From contig CALCPC010000200.1 of assembly GCA_937900975.1 (NCBI GenBank), forward strand, positions 1 through 7,388: a DNA stretch of 7,388 bases. Direction: 5' to 3'. Origin of the DNA: an uncultured Paracoccaceae bacterium. GTDB taxonomy: Bacteria; Pseudomonadota; Alphaproteobacteria; Rhodobacterales; Rhodobacteraceae. The position numbers and the translations under genes are program-made. The first letter of the stretch is position 1. The number at the start of each line of letters is the position of its first letter. This document shows positions 1-6,720 of the stretch, in pieces. The notes under the pieces were generated by a model, which had not been told where the DNA came from, made no database searches, and saw only the letters and a program-made list of their open reading frames with translations.

Positions 1-1377
1 CAGGTCGAACCGGCCCTTGATCGGGCGGGGCGGGGCGGCGAAGGCGGTGCCGAATTCCCCCGCGACCAAACTGGTCCAATCGCCAAGCCAACGCAGCGAC
101 TGGTTAAGTCGATGCACCCGTCCCGCAGGTGCCGCGCCGACGGCAAAGGCGATGGCGTCGCTGTCCATATGGCCCACATTGATCGACGCACGGATTTGGC
201 GCAGCGCGCTGGCCGCGATGTTGCGAATAATCGCCACCACCGGACCATGAATGCTGGGATGCACCAGGATCGCGTTCTCCCCCGTCCAGTGCTCCACAAT
301 GGTGAAATCGGCATAGCCGCCCAAAGTCTCCCACCGATGGATGACGGGCAGCTTGCGCACCGGCCGCAGATCGCCGGCCGACACCATGCGGCTGGTGCCG
401 TCGGCGGGCGGCGTGTGGCGGGGCATATGCGCCAGCGGCAAGGGCGCCCCGGGCAGCCCCCGATACCCACGCAGCGCCAGCGGCGCGTCCGAGACCACCG
501 CCCCATTCTGAACCAGGCGATACTCCTCGACCGGCGAAGGGTGGCCAAGCGCCAGTGAGACCGCGCCCTGCCCCCGATAGGCCACCCTGGCCAGCGCGTC
601 CTCTTGCTCACCGGCCAGGACGCTGGGCAGCATAAACCGCACCCAGCCGGGGGTGACCCCCTCCAGCGCCAGCGTCATCGGCTCTGAGATGTCGGGCCCG
701 ACATCCCGGGCGATGGTCACGGTCAATGTCCCCGGGGTTTCGGGCACAACCCGGATGAACAGGTCGACCGCGGCCATCGAGCGTGTGGAGAACGGCAGCC
801 GCTGGATCAGCGCGCCCCCCGCCTCGTCCAAGGCCAAAACACCGTCGGCGGGCGCAAACTCCTCCGTCCGGATATAACGCGGGGCAAGCGCGTGATAGAC
901 GAACTCCTCCGCATGGCTGAATTGCGCCTGCATATCGCGGTGTTGGTTGCGCAAAGCGGCGGTCGCCGCGCGTTCCTCTGCCGCCGATTTGCGGTAGCGG
1001 TCGGCAATTTGGGCGAGCAGACCCACGCAAAGATCCGACAGCGCGGCGGGCGCGATGTCGGGGGGGCAAAGCTTTACCGGTGCTTCCAGCGCGGCGACAA
1101 GGGCCGCGGCCGGCGCGTTTGCCGCCAATGCGGCCTTATCGCCCTCTGTCAGCACCAATCCGATCAGCGTCGGTCCGGTGTAAAGCGCCCGGGGCGGCTG
1201 CCCATCGGTCACCGGCCGGACCAGCGCCGCCAGCCAATCGCTCAACGACAGGAATTGGAGCGACGACAGCGCGGGCGGCGGCGCCTTCAACCCGTCGCCA
1301 AGCACCACCAGCGGGCGAAACGAGGCGCGCGCATCAGGGGTCTGCTCTGGCGATGTCGGTGATTTCTCGGTGCTCAC
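1..1377 (-). CDS. Partial hypothetical protein, co-directional with the glycosyltransferase; function unknown
   Basis: Reading the minus strand from a GTG at 1377, the frame runs 459 codons to base 1 without a stop. The 3' end is therefore outside the window and the full protein is longer. The start is supported by a strong Shine-Dalgarno (AAAGGAAG) whose AGGA core sits 7 nt upstream, and codons are mostly G/C-ending. The product begins MSTEKSPTSPEQTP, a polar Pro/Thr/Ser-rich lead with no signal peptide or membrane segment, so it is probably cytoplasmic. Residues 20-120 are Ala/Leu-rich and look alpha/beta. Residues about 120-155 are charged and helical (a short coiled coil is possible, RNQHRDMQAQF). 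Residues about 185-300 and 340-420 alternate hydrophobic strands with Gly/Pro turns, as in a beta-sandwich. I see no catalytic motif. It lies 74 bases downstream of the glycosyltransferase and is probably its operon partner. From memory only, DUF6212-type Rhodobacterales proteins resemble this; I cannot confirm membership. A C7 run encodes part of codons 104-106. Confidence 0.85.
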   Translation of the reverse strand, partial: MSTEKSPTSPEQTPDARASFRPLVVLGDGLKAPPPALSSLQFLSLSDWLAALVRPVTDGQPPRALYTGPTLIGLVLTEGDKAALAANAPAAALVAALEAPVKLCPPDIAPAALSDLCVGLLAQIADRYRKSAAEERAATAALRNQHRDMQAQFSHAEEFVYHALAPRYIRTEEFAPADGVLALDEAGGALIQRLPFSTRSMAAVDLFIRVVPETPGTLTVTIARDVGPDISEPMTLALEGVTPGWVRFMLPSVLAGEQEDALARVAYRGQGAVSLALGHPSPVEEYRLVQNGAVVSDAPLALRGYRGLPGAPLPLAHMPRHTPPADGTSRMVSAGDLRPVRKLPVIHRWETLGGYADFTIVEHWTGENAILVHPSIHGPVVAIIRNIAASALRQIRASINVGHMDSDAIAFAVGAAPAGRVHRLNQSLRWLGDWTSLVAGEFGTAFAAPPRPIKGRFDL

Positions 1378-1382
1378 GTGAT

Positions 1383-1390
1383 CTTCCTTT
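1383..1390 (-). promoter_or_regulatory. Ribosome binding site fixing a GTG start
   Basis: The minus strand reads AAAGGAAG here, with AGGA ending 7 nt before GTG at 1377-1375. It is one of the best Shine-Dalgarno matches in the window and decides the start of the left-edge gene. No ATG near this position in the same frame competes with it. Confidence 0.75.
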
Positions 1391-1394
1391 AGAC

Positions 1395-1443
1395 CGTGCA
1401 CCCGGCCCGCGGTTCCCAAGAGTATAGGCCGGTTGTGTGCACG
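1395..1443 (-). repeat. Interrupted inverted repeat in the glycosyltransferase/downstream-gene gap
   Basis: Arms CGTGCAC+CCGGCC (1395-1407) and GGCCGG+GTGCACG (1427-1443) are exact complements: 13 base pairs with a 4-nt bulge (1433-1436) and a 19-nt loop. The repeat fills most of the 74-base gap between the glycosyltransferase stop (1452) and the next start (1377). In the minus-strand transcript the hairpin ends 4 nt before the AAAGGAAG ribosome site. No U-tract follows it, so it does not look like a simple intrinsic terminator. It could attenuate, stabilise the mRNA, limit ribosome access, or bind a protein as DNA. Confidence 0.6.
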
Positions 1444-1451
1444 ATGAAACT

Positions 1452-4400
1452 CTACCCTTCGACGTAGTTGGTGACCGCAATCAGATCGCGGAGAACCACC
1501 CCGGCCACGGTCGGCGCATCCAGCGTCAGGATCAGGATTGCGCCGCCGGCGTTCGCCCCCTCACAAACCGCGGAGCGGACTTCGACCCGCCGGGCAATAC
1601 CATCGTCGCCTAGAATAACGCAGGGGCCAATGATCTGCAGTCTTGACGATTTCGACACCCGCTCCGCCTGCGCTGGGGTCAGGCTGAGGCGAAGCCGCGC
1701 TTGCTCAAGCGGCGTGGCCTTTGCGCCATGCCCCACGGTAAAGCAGCGATGCGCCGCACGCTGGAACTCAGCCGGGCTGATATAGGGCGCGACGTCGACG
1801 GCATCGCCGGCGGGCACCAGGACCACATCGGTGATGTCGACAAAATTCACAAAGCGGATCGGCAGCGGGATCATGACGCTAAAGAACGCCGAGCCCGGCA
1901 AAGAGGCCGGATCGAAGGCGCGCAAGTCGAACTCCATCCGCACACGCCGCCAGTCGCGCGTGACGCGCGGCGGTCCACCAATCGGCTTAAGGTCCTGGAT
2001 CCGGTCGGTGCCCAGCTTTTCGATGATGCGCAGGAAGATCGGCAGATCCCCCTCCCACGACGCGCGCACCAGCAGCGACAACGCCATCTCGCGTTGCAAA
2101 AGGGCCCCGATCTCAAAATTCCGCTGCGCCAGGAACATGTACCCCTCGGGGTCCGCCTCGTTGATTTGCGCGCGGAGATACGTGTCGATGCCCAGTTGAG
2201 AGGTTTTCATCAGCGCGACATCGTGGCGTTGGGACACGATGACCCCGGGGCGATGTTTCGAGCCTGGCACAAGCCATTCATTGGCCACGTATTGGTTGGC
2301 CGAAACCCCCTCGCACCGCGTGCCCAGGGTCCAGAACTCGAACGCCGGGTTGACGCTCAGGTTGCGCTGCACACCTGCCGCGGCGGCGCGGGCCAAACGG
2401 CGGCTGTCAAGCTCCTGCAGCTTGGCCAGCACGTCGCCCTTGGCCTCCACCTTGTTACGCTCCAAAAGCTGAAGCGCCGCGGTCAGATGGCCGTCCGCGG
2501 CCAACATCCCCGCGACAGCCTCCACCGCGCCCGGCCCGTTGGGCGCCTTTTGAAAGCGCGCCAGCGTGTCCTCCAACTCTGGATGGCGCCGGGTCTTGCT
2601 GCTTTCGCTGCGCCAAAACTTAAATTCCTCGGCCGTTGCTTTGTAAAAGGCAAAGCGCAGCAGGGGACGCAGATCGGTCATCGAGACCTGCGCATCGCTT
2701 TGAAACAGCGGCGCCGCGCCGTGCATCTGGTTGATTAGATAATTCGACGGCTTCAGCGTGCGGGTCATGCTGTCGGCCTCGGCGCGGTAGTCAAACAGCA
2801 CCTCGGGCACAAGCTGCATCCGCTTTCCGGCCAAAAAGGCACGGTTGAACAGCGCGTAATCCTCGCACCCCACACCGTAATCCTCGTCAAAGCCGCCAAG
2901 CGCCTCGAACACGTCGCGCCGGATCAGCGCGTTGGCATCGCCAAACGTGTTGCCGACAAAGGCCAGCGGCAGCGACGGTCCGGTTGGCAGGTAAATCTCA
3001 TAGGGGCTCCGCTCGGCCCCGACATAGCGGAAAATGCGCGAAACCGTGTTCAAGACATCTGCGCCCGTCGCCAGGGCGGTGCAAACGAATGTCTCCACCT
3101 CGTATGGCAGGGCGACGTTGTCGTCGTCCATGAACAGAAGGTAATCGCCCTTGGCCTGCGCGGCACCCAGGTTGCGCGCGGCCCCGACATAGCGGATATC
3201 CTGCGACAGCAGCGTGATCCGGTCGTCGCCCTTGGCCTCGATCAGGGCGGTCAGCTTGGCCAGGGTGTGCGGCGCGCTGCCATCGTCGACCACCAGGATC
3301 TCCAACGGCGCCCAGGTCTGACGGCGCAAGCTCTCCAACGCGATGTCGAGCATTTCCAGCCGCTCATGGTGCACCAGCACCACCGACACAAGCGGCACCT
3401 CCGGCGCCGGGGCCGGTTTGCTGTTGGGATCGAGTGAGATCACGGCCCGTGTCGGGTCCGGCGGCGGCGCGGGCGTGCCCAGATCGGCCAGCAGCCTGTC
3501 CCACACTTCCTCGGCATCCAAATGCACGGGATCGATGGCACCGATCACGGCCCCGGTTTCCAGGCAATCCCGGATCCGAAGCGCCAAGGTGCTGGCCACA
3601 GGCTCAACCAACAAATCCGACCGCTCCGGCTCGGCGGCCAGGGTCCGCAAGGCGCCGCGATCGGCCATCAGGCAGGGGATGCCAAACGCCAAACATTCAT
3701 AAGCCGTCAGCCCGAAACTTTCGTCCCGGGATGGGATCACGGTCAGCGGGCGCCGCTTCACCAAGGTGGCGATTGCCTCCTCGTGGCCGAGGCTGTTCAG
3801 AAGCTCGAACTCACACTCCCACCCCGCCGCGGCCTCCAGCACGGCGCTTGCCGCGTTGCGATATCCGTTCAGGCAAAAGCTGCCGAGAAACGTCACCTTG
3901 CGCGGCAGCGCCAGCCGGTTCTTGTGGAGATAGTTGATCGCCTCAAGAAACGTGAAAAAGCCCTTCCGCGTCTCCAGGCGGCCATAGAAACATACTTCAT
4001 CGACGGTCGCACGCTCCCCCCGCTCCAACCCGCTATGGCTGTCGACACGGAACGGCAGCAGATTCGAGATGACGCGCGTGTCGGCGGGAAGGGTCCAGCC
4101 CTGCGCCCGGCACCAGTCCAAGATGTCATTGCTGGGGGCGATGACGAAATCGGAATAGGCGACTTGCTTGCGCTCAATATCGTAGAGCGTCAGCGCCGCC
4201 TCGTCGTCGCGCGATACATTCAGCGACCGCGCCCAGGCCGAGGGTCCGTGGATCACCGTCCCGATCCGCGTGCCCGCGAACCCCAACCCCATCTGGCGCG
4301 CCAAGGCGGTGTAGTAGCCAAGACCCCGGTAATCGTGGAAAAACAGGACGTCGAAGCTTTCGTCCCACGTGTCGAGATACTCCTTCACCGCGAACGAGCG

Positions 4401-4643
4401 GTTTTGGATCTTCACGTCCAGATCGTAATAGTTGGTCAGGTCGGCCAAAACAAAGCGGATGCCGCGGCGGGCGTAGAACGCCTCCCATTCCGGAACGTCT
4501 TTGGCCGTCAGGTTGGAATTGACGTACAGAACCGTGACGTCGTGATCGCGGGCGTGATGCTCCGCTTGACCGGCCAGCGCTGTTGCGATCCCGCCGCCCT
4601 GGAAAGGTCCAAGCAGCTCTAAGGCAACAAAGCAGATTCGCAT
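1452..4643 (-). CDS. Multidomain glycosyltransferase (GT4 + GT2 + C-terminal beta-sandwich)
   Basis: Start chosen at ATG 4643 (MRICFVALELLG), because GGAA lies 7 nt upstream and the protein then begins on the first GT-B beta strand; GTG at 4658 lacks this. The product is 1063 residues, with no signal peptide or membrane helices, so it is probably cytoplasmic. Residues 1-390 are a GT-B, GT4-like module: Gly-rich GPFQGGGIATA at 12-22, FYGRLETRKG at 219-228 (sugar-phosphate binding), and the EX7E pair E308/E316 in RDESFGLTAYE. A Pro-rich linker covers about 390-417. Residues 419-650 are a GT2 GT-A module: VVDDGS with D453/D454, the metal-binding DDD at 506-508, and GCEDY with E594/D595 as the likely catalytic acidic site. 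Residues about 685-760 are helical. Residues about 760-970 resemble the jelly-roll repeats (N..VNPAFEFW..GT, W.RV...FD, ending E...AAHRCF) found in carbohydrate-binding and phage-fibre proteins. A further beta-rich tail follows. Two intact transferase sites imply two sugar additions, probably to a surface glycan. Sugars and acceptor cannot be read from sequence. Confidence 0.93.
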   Translation of the reverse strand: MRICFVALELLGPFQGGGIATALAGQAEHHARDHDVTVLYVNSNLTAKDVPEWEAFYARRGIRFVLADLTNYYDLDVKIQNRSFAVKEYLDTWDESFDVLFFHDYRGLGYYTALARQMGLGFAGTRIGTVIHGPSAWARSLNVSRDDEAALTLYDIERKQVAYSDFVIAPSNDILDWCRAQGWTLPADTRVISNLLPFRVDSHSGLERGERATVDEVCFYGRLETRKGFFTFLEAINYLHKNRLALPRKVTFLGSFCLNGYRNAASAVLEAAAGWECEFELLNSLGHEEAIATLVKRRPLTVIPSRDESFGLTAYECLAFGIPCLMADRGALRTLAAEPERSDLLVEPVASTLALRIRDCLETGAVIGAIDPVHLDAEEVWDRLLADLGTPAPPPDPTRAVISLDPNSKPAPAPEVPLVSVVLVHHERLEMLDIALESLRRQTWAPLEILVVDDGSAPHTLAKLTALIEAKGDDRITLLSQDIRYVGAARNLGAAQAKGDYLLFMDDDNVALPYEVETFVCTALATGADVLNTVSRIFRYVGAERSPYEIYLPTGPSLPLAFVGNTFGDANALIRRDVFEALGGFDEDYGVGCEDYALFNRAFLAGKRMQLVPEVLFDYRAEADSMTRTLKPSNYLINQMHGAAPLFQSDAQVSMTDLRPLLRFAFYKATAEEFKFWRSESSKTRRHPELEDTLARFQKAPNGPGAVEAVAGMLAADGHLTAALQLLERNKVEAKGDVLAKLQELDSRRLARAAAAGVQRNLSVNPAFEFWTLGTRCEGVSANQYVANEWLVPGSKHRPGVIVSQRHDVALMKTSQLGIDTYLRAQINEADPEGYMFLAQRNFEIGALLQREMALSLLVRASWEGDLPIFLRIIEKLGTDRIQDLKPIGGPPRVTRDWRRVRMEFDLRAFDPASLPGSAFFSVMIPLPIRFVNFVDITDVVLVPAGDAVDVAPYISPAEFQRAAHRCFTVGHGAKATPLEQARLRLSLTPAQAERVSKSSRLQIIGPCVILGDDGIARRVEVRSAVCEGANAGGAILILTLDAPTVAGVVLRDLIAVTNYVEG

Positions 4644-4650
4644 TCTTCGT

Positions 4651-4654
4651 TTCC
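4651..4654 (-). promoter_or_regulatory. Ribosome binding site selecting ATG 4643
   Basis: GGAA on the minus strand ends 7 nt before ATG 4643-4641. It lies inside the five-codon extension that would result from GTG 4658, which argues that the shorter form is the real one. Confidence 0.55.
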
Positions 4655-4678
4655 ACACATCGTGACTTGCCCTGCTTT

Positions 4679-4697
4679 AGTCCGCAAATCCCGGACT
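4679..4697. repeat. Small dyad in the divergent glycosyltransferase/deaminase region
   Basis: AGTCCG (4679-4684) and CGGACT (4692-4697) are exact complements around a 7-nt spacer. Pairing extends by TTT/AAA outside if one G is bulged. It sits in the 169-base divergent intergenic region 4644-4812, 36 bases from the glycosyltransferase start and 115 from the deaminase start. It could be an operator or a 5'-leader hairpin. I find no convincing -35/-10 pair for either gene in this interval. Confidence 0.4.
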
Positions 4698-4812
4698 GAA
4701 AACCATGAAGCGTCGATTTTGAGAGAATAGCCACCCTTGCCCGCCCATCCGAATCTTCTTGCGACACCCTCAAGGAAAGCCAAACTGGCCCAGCCACAAC
4801 CATAGGCAGGCC

Positions 4813-6144
4813 ATGCGTACCTGGATCAAAGCCCCCAAAGCAATTTTCGCAACGTCGGCGGAGGCCGGCCTTGTCATCGAAAACACACGCATCGCTGAGG
4901 TTTTGCCGTTTGGCGCAGAACCGACGGGCGCCGTCGATACGGTCTTCGATGCAAGCGATCACGTGGTGCTGCCTGGGCTTGTGAACACGCACCACCATTT
5001 TTACCAAACCCTGACCCGCGCGTGCCCGGCCGCGCTCGACAAATCGCTGTTCGATTGGTTGACCGCGCTTTACCCGATCTGGGCCGGGTTGACGCCCGAT
5101 GCGCATGGGCTGGCCAGCACCCTGGCGATGGCAGAGCTTTTGCTGTCGGGCTGCACCACGGCTGTCGACCACCACTATATCTATCCGCCGGGCCTTGACG
5201 ACGCCGTCGACATCCAGATGGCCGTGGCGGCTGAGTTTGGGCTGCGGGTGCACCTGACCCGGGGATCCATGAACCTGAGCGTCGACGATGGCGGCCTGCC
5301 GCCCCGCTCTGTCGTGCAGGATCACGACACCATCCTGGCCGATTGCGCCCGGCTGATCGACCGGTGGCACGATCCGGCCCCGGGGGCGATGCAGCGGATC
5401 GCGCTTGCCCCCTGTTCTCCCTTTTCGGTGACGCCGGCTTTGATGCGCGACATCGCGGCGCTGGCCGGCGAACGCCAAGTGCGGTTGCACACGCATCTTG
5501 CGGAAACCGAGGATGAGACAGCCTTTTGCCGCGACGCCTTCGGGTGCCGGCCGGTCGATCATTTGGAGGCATGCGGCTGGCTTGGCCCGAACACCTGGCT
5601 GGCGCATGGGATCCATTTCACCCCAGAGGAGATCGCCCGCCTCGGCGCGGCGGGTGTGGGCATCGCGCATTGCCCGACATCGAACCTGCTCTTGTCCTCG
5701 GGCATTTGCCCAACGGTCGAGCTTGAGGATGCCGGCGCGCCCGTGGGCATTGCTGTTGACGGCTCGGCCAGCCAGGACAGCTCAAACTTGATGGAGGAGG
5801 TGCGGCAAGCCTTCCTTCTCGCGCGGCTGCGCCGCGGTCCAAGGGTCAGCCATCTCGACGCGCTGCGGTGGGCGACGGCTGGCGGGGCTGCGTGCCTTGG
5901 CCGATCGGATATCGGTGCCATCGCCGTCGGGCGCGAGGCGGATCTTGCGCTTTTCCGCCTCGATACGCTGCGGTTCTCGGGCCATGGCGACCCGCTTGCC
6001 GCGCTGGTCTTATGCGGCGCACATCAGGCCGACCGGGTCTATGTCGCCGGGCGCCCTGTTGTGGTCGATGGCGCCATTCCGGGGCTGGATCTGTCGGCAT
6101 TGATGGCCGCGCATCAGGCCGCCGCCGACGCGCTGCAAAGCTGA
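4813..6144 (+). CDS. 8-oxoguanine deaminase (amidohydrolase superfamily)
   Basis: Hydrolytic deamination of 8-oxoguanine to urate and ammonia (EC 3.5.4.32) is the best call; other subtype-III deaminases (guanine, S-adenosylhomocysteine, chlorohydrolase-like) are the alternatives. The 443-residue length is normal for the family. Metal and catalytic residues are all present: HxH as H60/H62 in NTHHHFYQ, H228 with E231 in HTHLAETE, H265 in WLAHGIHF, and D316 in IAVDGSASQD. The CTTAVDHHYIYP (114-125), GSMNLSVDDGGLPP (151-164) and VDGSASQDSSNL (315-326) stretches are those I associate with characterised 8-oxoguanine deaminases such as P. aeruginosa PA0142. The N-terminal strand (5-50) and C-terminal GAIAVGREADLALF (368-381) form the small beta-sandwich. 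ATG 4813 is preferred over TTG 4759 because it starts at the family N-terminus; AGG at 4804-4806 and 4808-4810 is a modest ribosome site. It is divergent from the glycosyltransferase and stands alone. No other purine-catabolism gene is visible beside it. Confidence 0.88.
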   Translation: MRTWIKAPKAIFATSAEAGLVIENTRIAEVLPFGAEPTGAVDTVFDASDHVVLPGLVNTHHHFYQTLTRACPAALDKSLFDWLTALYPIWAGLTPDAHGLASTLAMAELLLSGCTTAVDHHYIYPPGLDDAVDIQMAVAAEFGLRVHLTRGSMNLSVDDGGLPPRSVVQDHDTILADCARLIDRWHDPAPGAMQRIALAPCSPFSVTPALMRDIAALAGERQVRLHTHLAETEDETAFCRDAFGCRPVDHLEACGWLGPNTWLAHGIHFTPEEIARLGAAGVGIAHCPTSNLLLSSGICPTVELEDAGAPVGIAVDGSASQDSSNLMEEVRQAFLLARLRRGPRVSHLDALRWATAGGAACLGRSDIGAIAVGREADLALFRLDTLRFSGHGDPLAALVLCGAHQADRVYVAGRPVVVDGAIPGLDLSALMAAHQAAADALQS

Positions 6145-6174
6145 CGCGAGGCCGACCGCATTCTGCCCAAACAG

Positions 6175-6287
6175 GGCCACACCCCGCCAAACCTGGTGAT
6201 TCGCCACGGGCCTTTTCGCCGGCGGCGGAGGATCCGGCGCGCCGGAATGACGGCTTTTCAGGCTGACTTCGAGGTAAGGGTGTGGCC
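6175..6287. repeat. Spaced 10-bp perfect inverted repeat
   Basis: GGCCACACCC at 6175-6184 and GGGTGTGGCC at 6278-6287 are exact complements separated by 93 bases, and they bracket the palindrome at 6233-6246. In a transcript they could close a long-range stem with the palindrome as an inner hairpin. In GC-rich DNA a match of this length can also arise by chance. Confidence 0.4.
6233..6246. repeat. 14-bp perfect palindrome TCCGGCGCGCCGGA
   Basis: The 14 bases read the same on both strands with no spacer, 89 bases after the deaminase stop. With no loop it is a better candidate for a DNA-binding site of a dimeric protein than for an RNA hairpin, although a hairpin with a 4-base loop (6238-6241) is possible. 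Confidence 0.5.
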
Positions 6288-6432
6288 GGAGACAGGCCCT
6301 CAACCATCGCGAATGCTCAAAAATTGTGGCGATCTGGCCTAAAAGTGTAACCTCTGCGTTTACGTGGCCATGAATTTACGGCATCGTTGCCTCAGTTGGG
6401 TCGGGATTTCCGGCCTTAGTGAAATCCGTCGT

Positions 6433-6720
6433 ATGCGGGTAACGAATATGCTTGTGATTGTCAGCGCGATCAGCGGCGGTGTGGCCGCTGCAGCCGCCGG
6501 TGCCTCGATCTTTCGAAGCACCATCCCAACCCTTGTGATCATGATCGGCATCATCGCTGCTGTCTCAAGCTGGTTTTTCGTATCGTCGAGCGCGCCGATT
6601 TTCCTAGGCAACCCGCTGACCGCGCTGATCGGAACGATCTCACTCAGCGGTTTTTCGGGGGCCGTTGCCGCGTTGATCTCAGGGCAGTTTATCCGACTGA
6701 TCCGTGGGCAAAACCGTTAG
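6433..6720 (+). CDS. Small hypothetical membrane protein
   Basis: From ATG 6433 (MRVTNMLVIVSAISGG) the product is 95 residues with three hydrophobic segments: about 7-25, 31-51 and 59-82. They are followed by a basic tail (FIRLIRGQNR), as expected of a small inner-membrane protein. No family is recognised. The start is uncertain. GTG 6364 or ATG 6370 would add a polar, Arg-rich leader with codons less typical of the region, and ATG 6448 would begin directly on the first helix with GGG 9 nt upstream. No candidate has a strong ribosome site. The 3' end overlaps the 3' end of trmL by 42 bases on the opposite strand. The pattern of hydrophobic segments and the G/C-ending codons support a real gene, but it could still be a chance frame. 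Confidence 0.55.
   Translation: MRVTNMLVIVSAISGGVAAAAAGASIFRSTIPTLVIMIGIIAAVSSWFFVSSSAPIFLGNPLTALIGTISLSGFSGAVAALISGQFIRLIRGQNR

Larger units (their letters stand above)
6145..6432. other. Non-coding interval between deaminase and small membrane gene
   Basis: I see no convincing gene or RNA here. It holds a GC-rich block with a perfect palindrome (6233-6246) flanked by a spaced 10-bp inverted repeat (6175-6184 / 6278-6287), then a more AT-rich stretch (about 6310-6365) that probably contains the promoter of the following small gene. A weak candidate is TTGTGG at 6324-6329 and TAACCT at 6348-6353 with an 18-base spacer. No hairpin with a T-tract terminates the deaminase transcript. Confidence 0.5.

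Noticed and set aside
608..1069. 153-codon minus-strand frame within the left-edge gene
   Set aside because: It is a different frame from the 459-codon reading that starts at GTG 1377 with a strong ribosome site. The composition is Arg/Gly/Pro-rich shadow.
1395..1443. Intrinsic terminator after the glycosyltransferase
   Set aside because: The hairpin is good, but the minus strand continues GTCTAAAGG with no U-tract and the next gene's ribosome site follows at once. It is kept as an inverted repeat instead.
1701..2738. 345-codon open frame on the plus strand, antisense to the glycosyltransferase
   Set aside because: It lies opposite a clearly conserved protein. Its translation is Arg/Gln/His-rich without domains, typical of a mirrored GC-rich gene.
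3522..4622. 366-codon plus-strand open frame opposite the GT4/GT2 modules
   Set aside because: Same reason: the opposite strand carries the EX7E, DDG and DDD motifs, and this frame shows only low-complexity Arg/Gln-rich sequence.
4759..4812. TTG 4759 as the deaminase start, adding 18 residues
   Set aside because: The extra residues (MRHPQGKPNWPSHNHRQA) are polar and not family-like. ATG 4813 begins at the usual N-terminal strand and has AGG upstream.
4174..5670. 498-codon minus-strand open frame spanning the divergent intergenic region
   Set aside because: It is antisense to the deaminase and out of frame with the glycosyltransferase, with no ribosome site or recognisable domain. It stays open because of base composition.
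6360..6611. 83-codon minus-strand frame opposite the small membrane gene
   Set aside because: It reads as a mirror of the hydrophobic plus-strand protein and has no ribosome site; the plus-strand frame has the better helix pattern and codon use.
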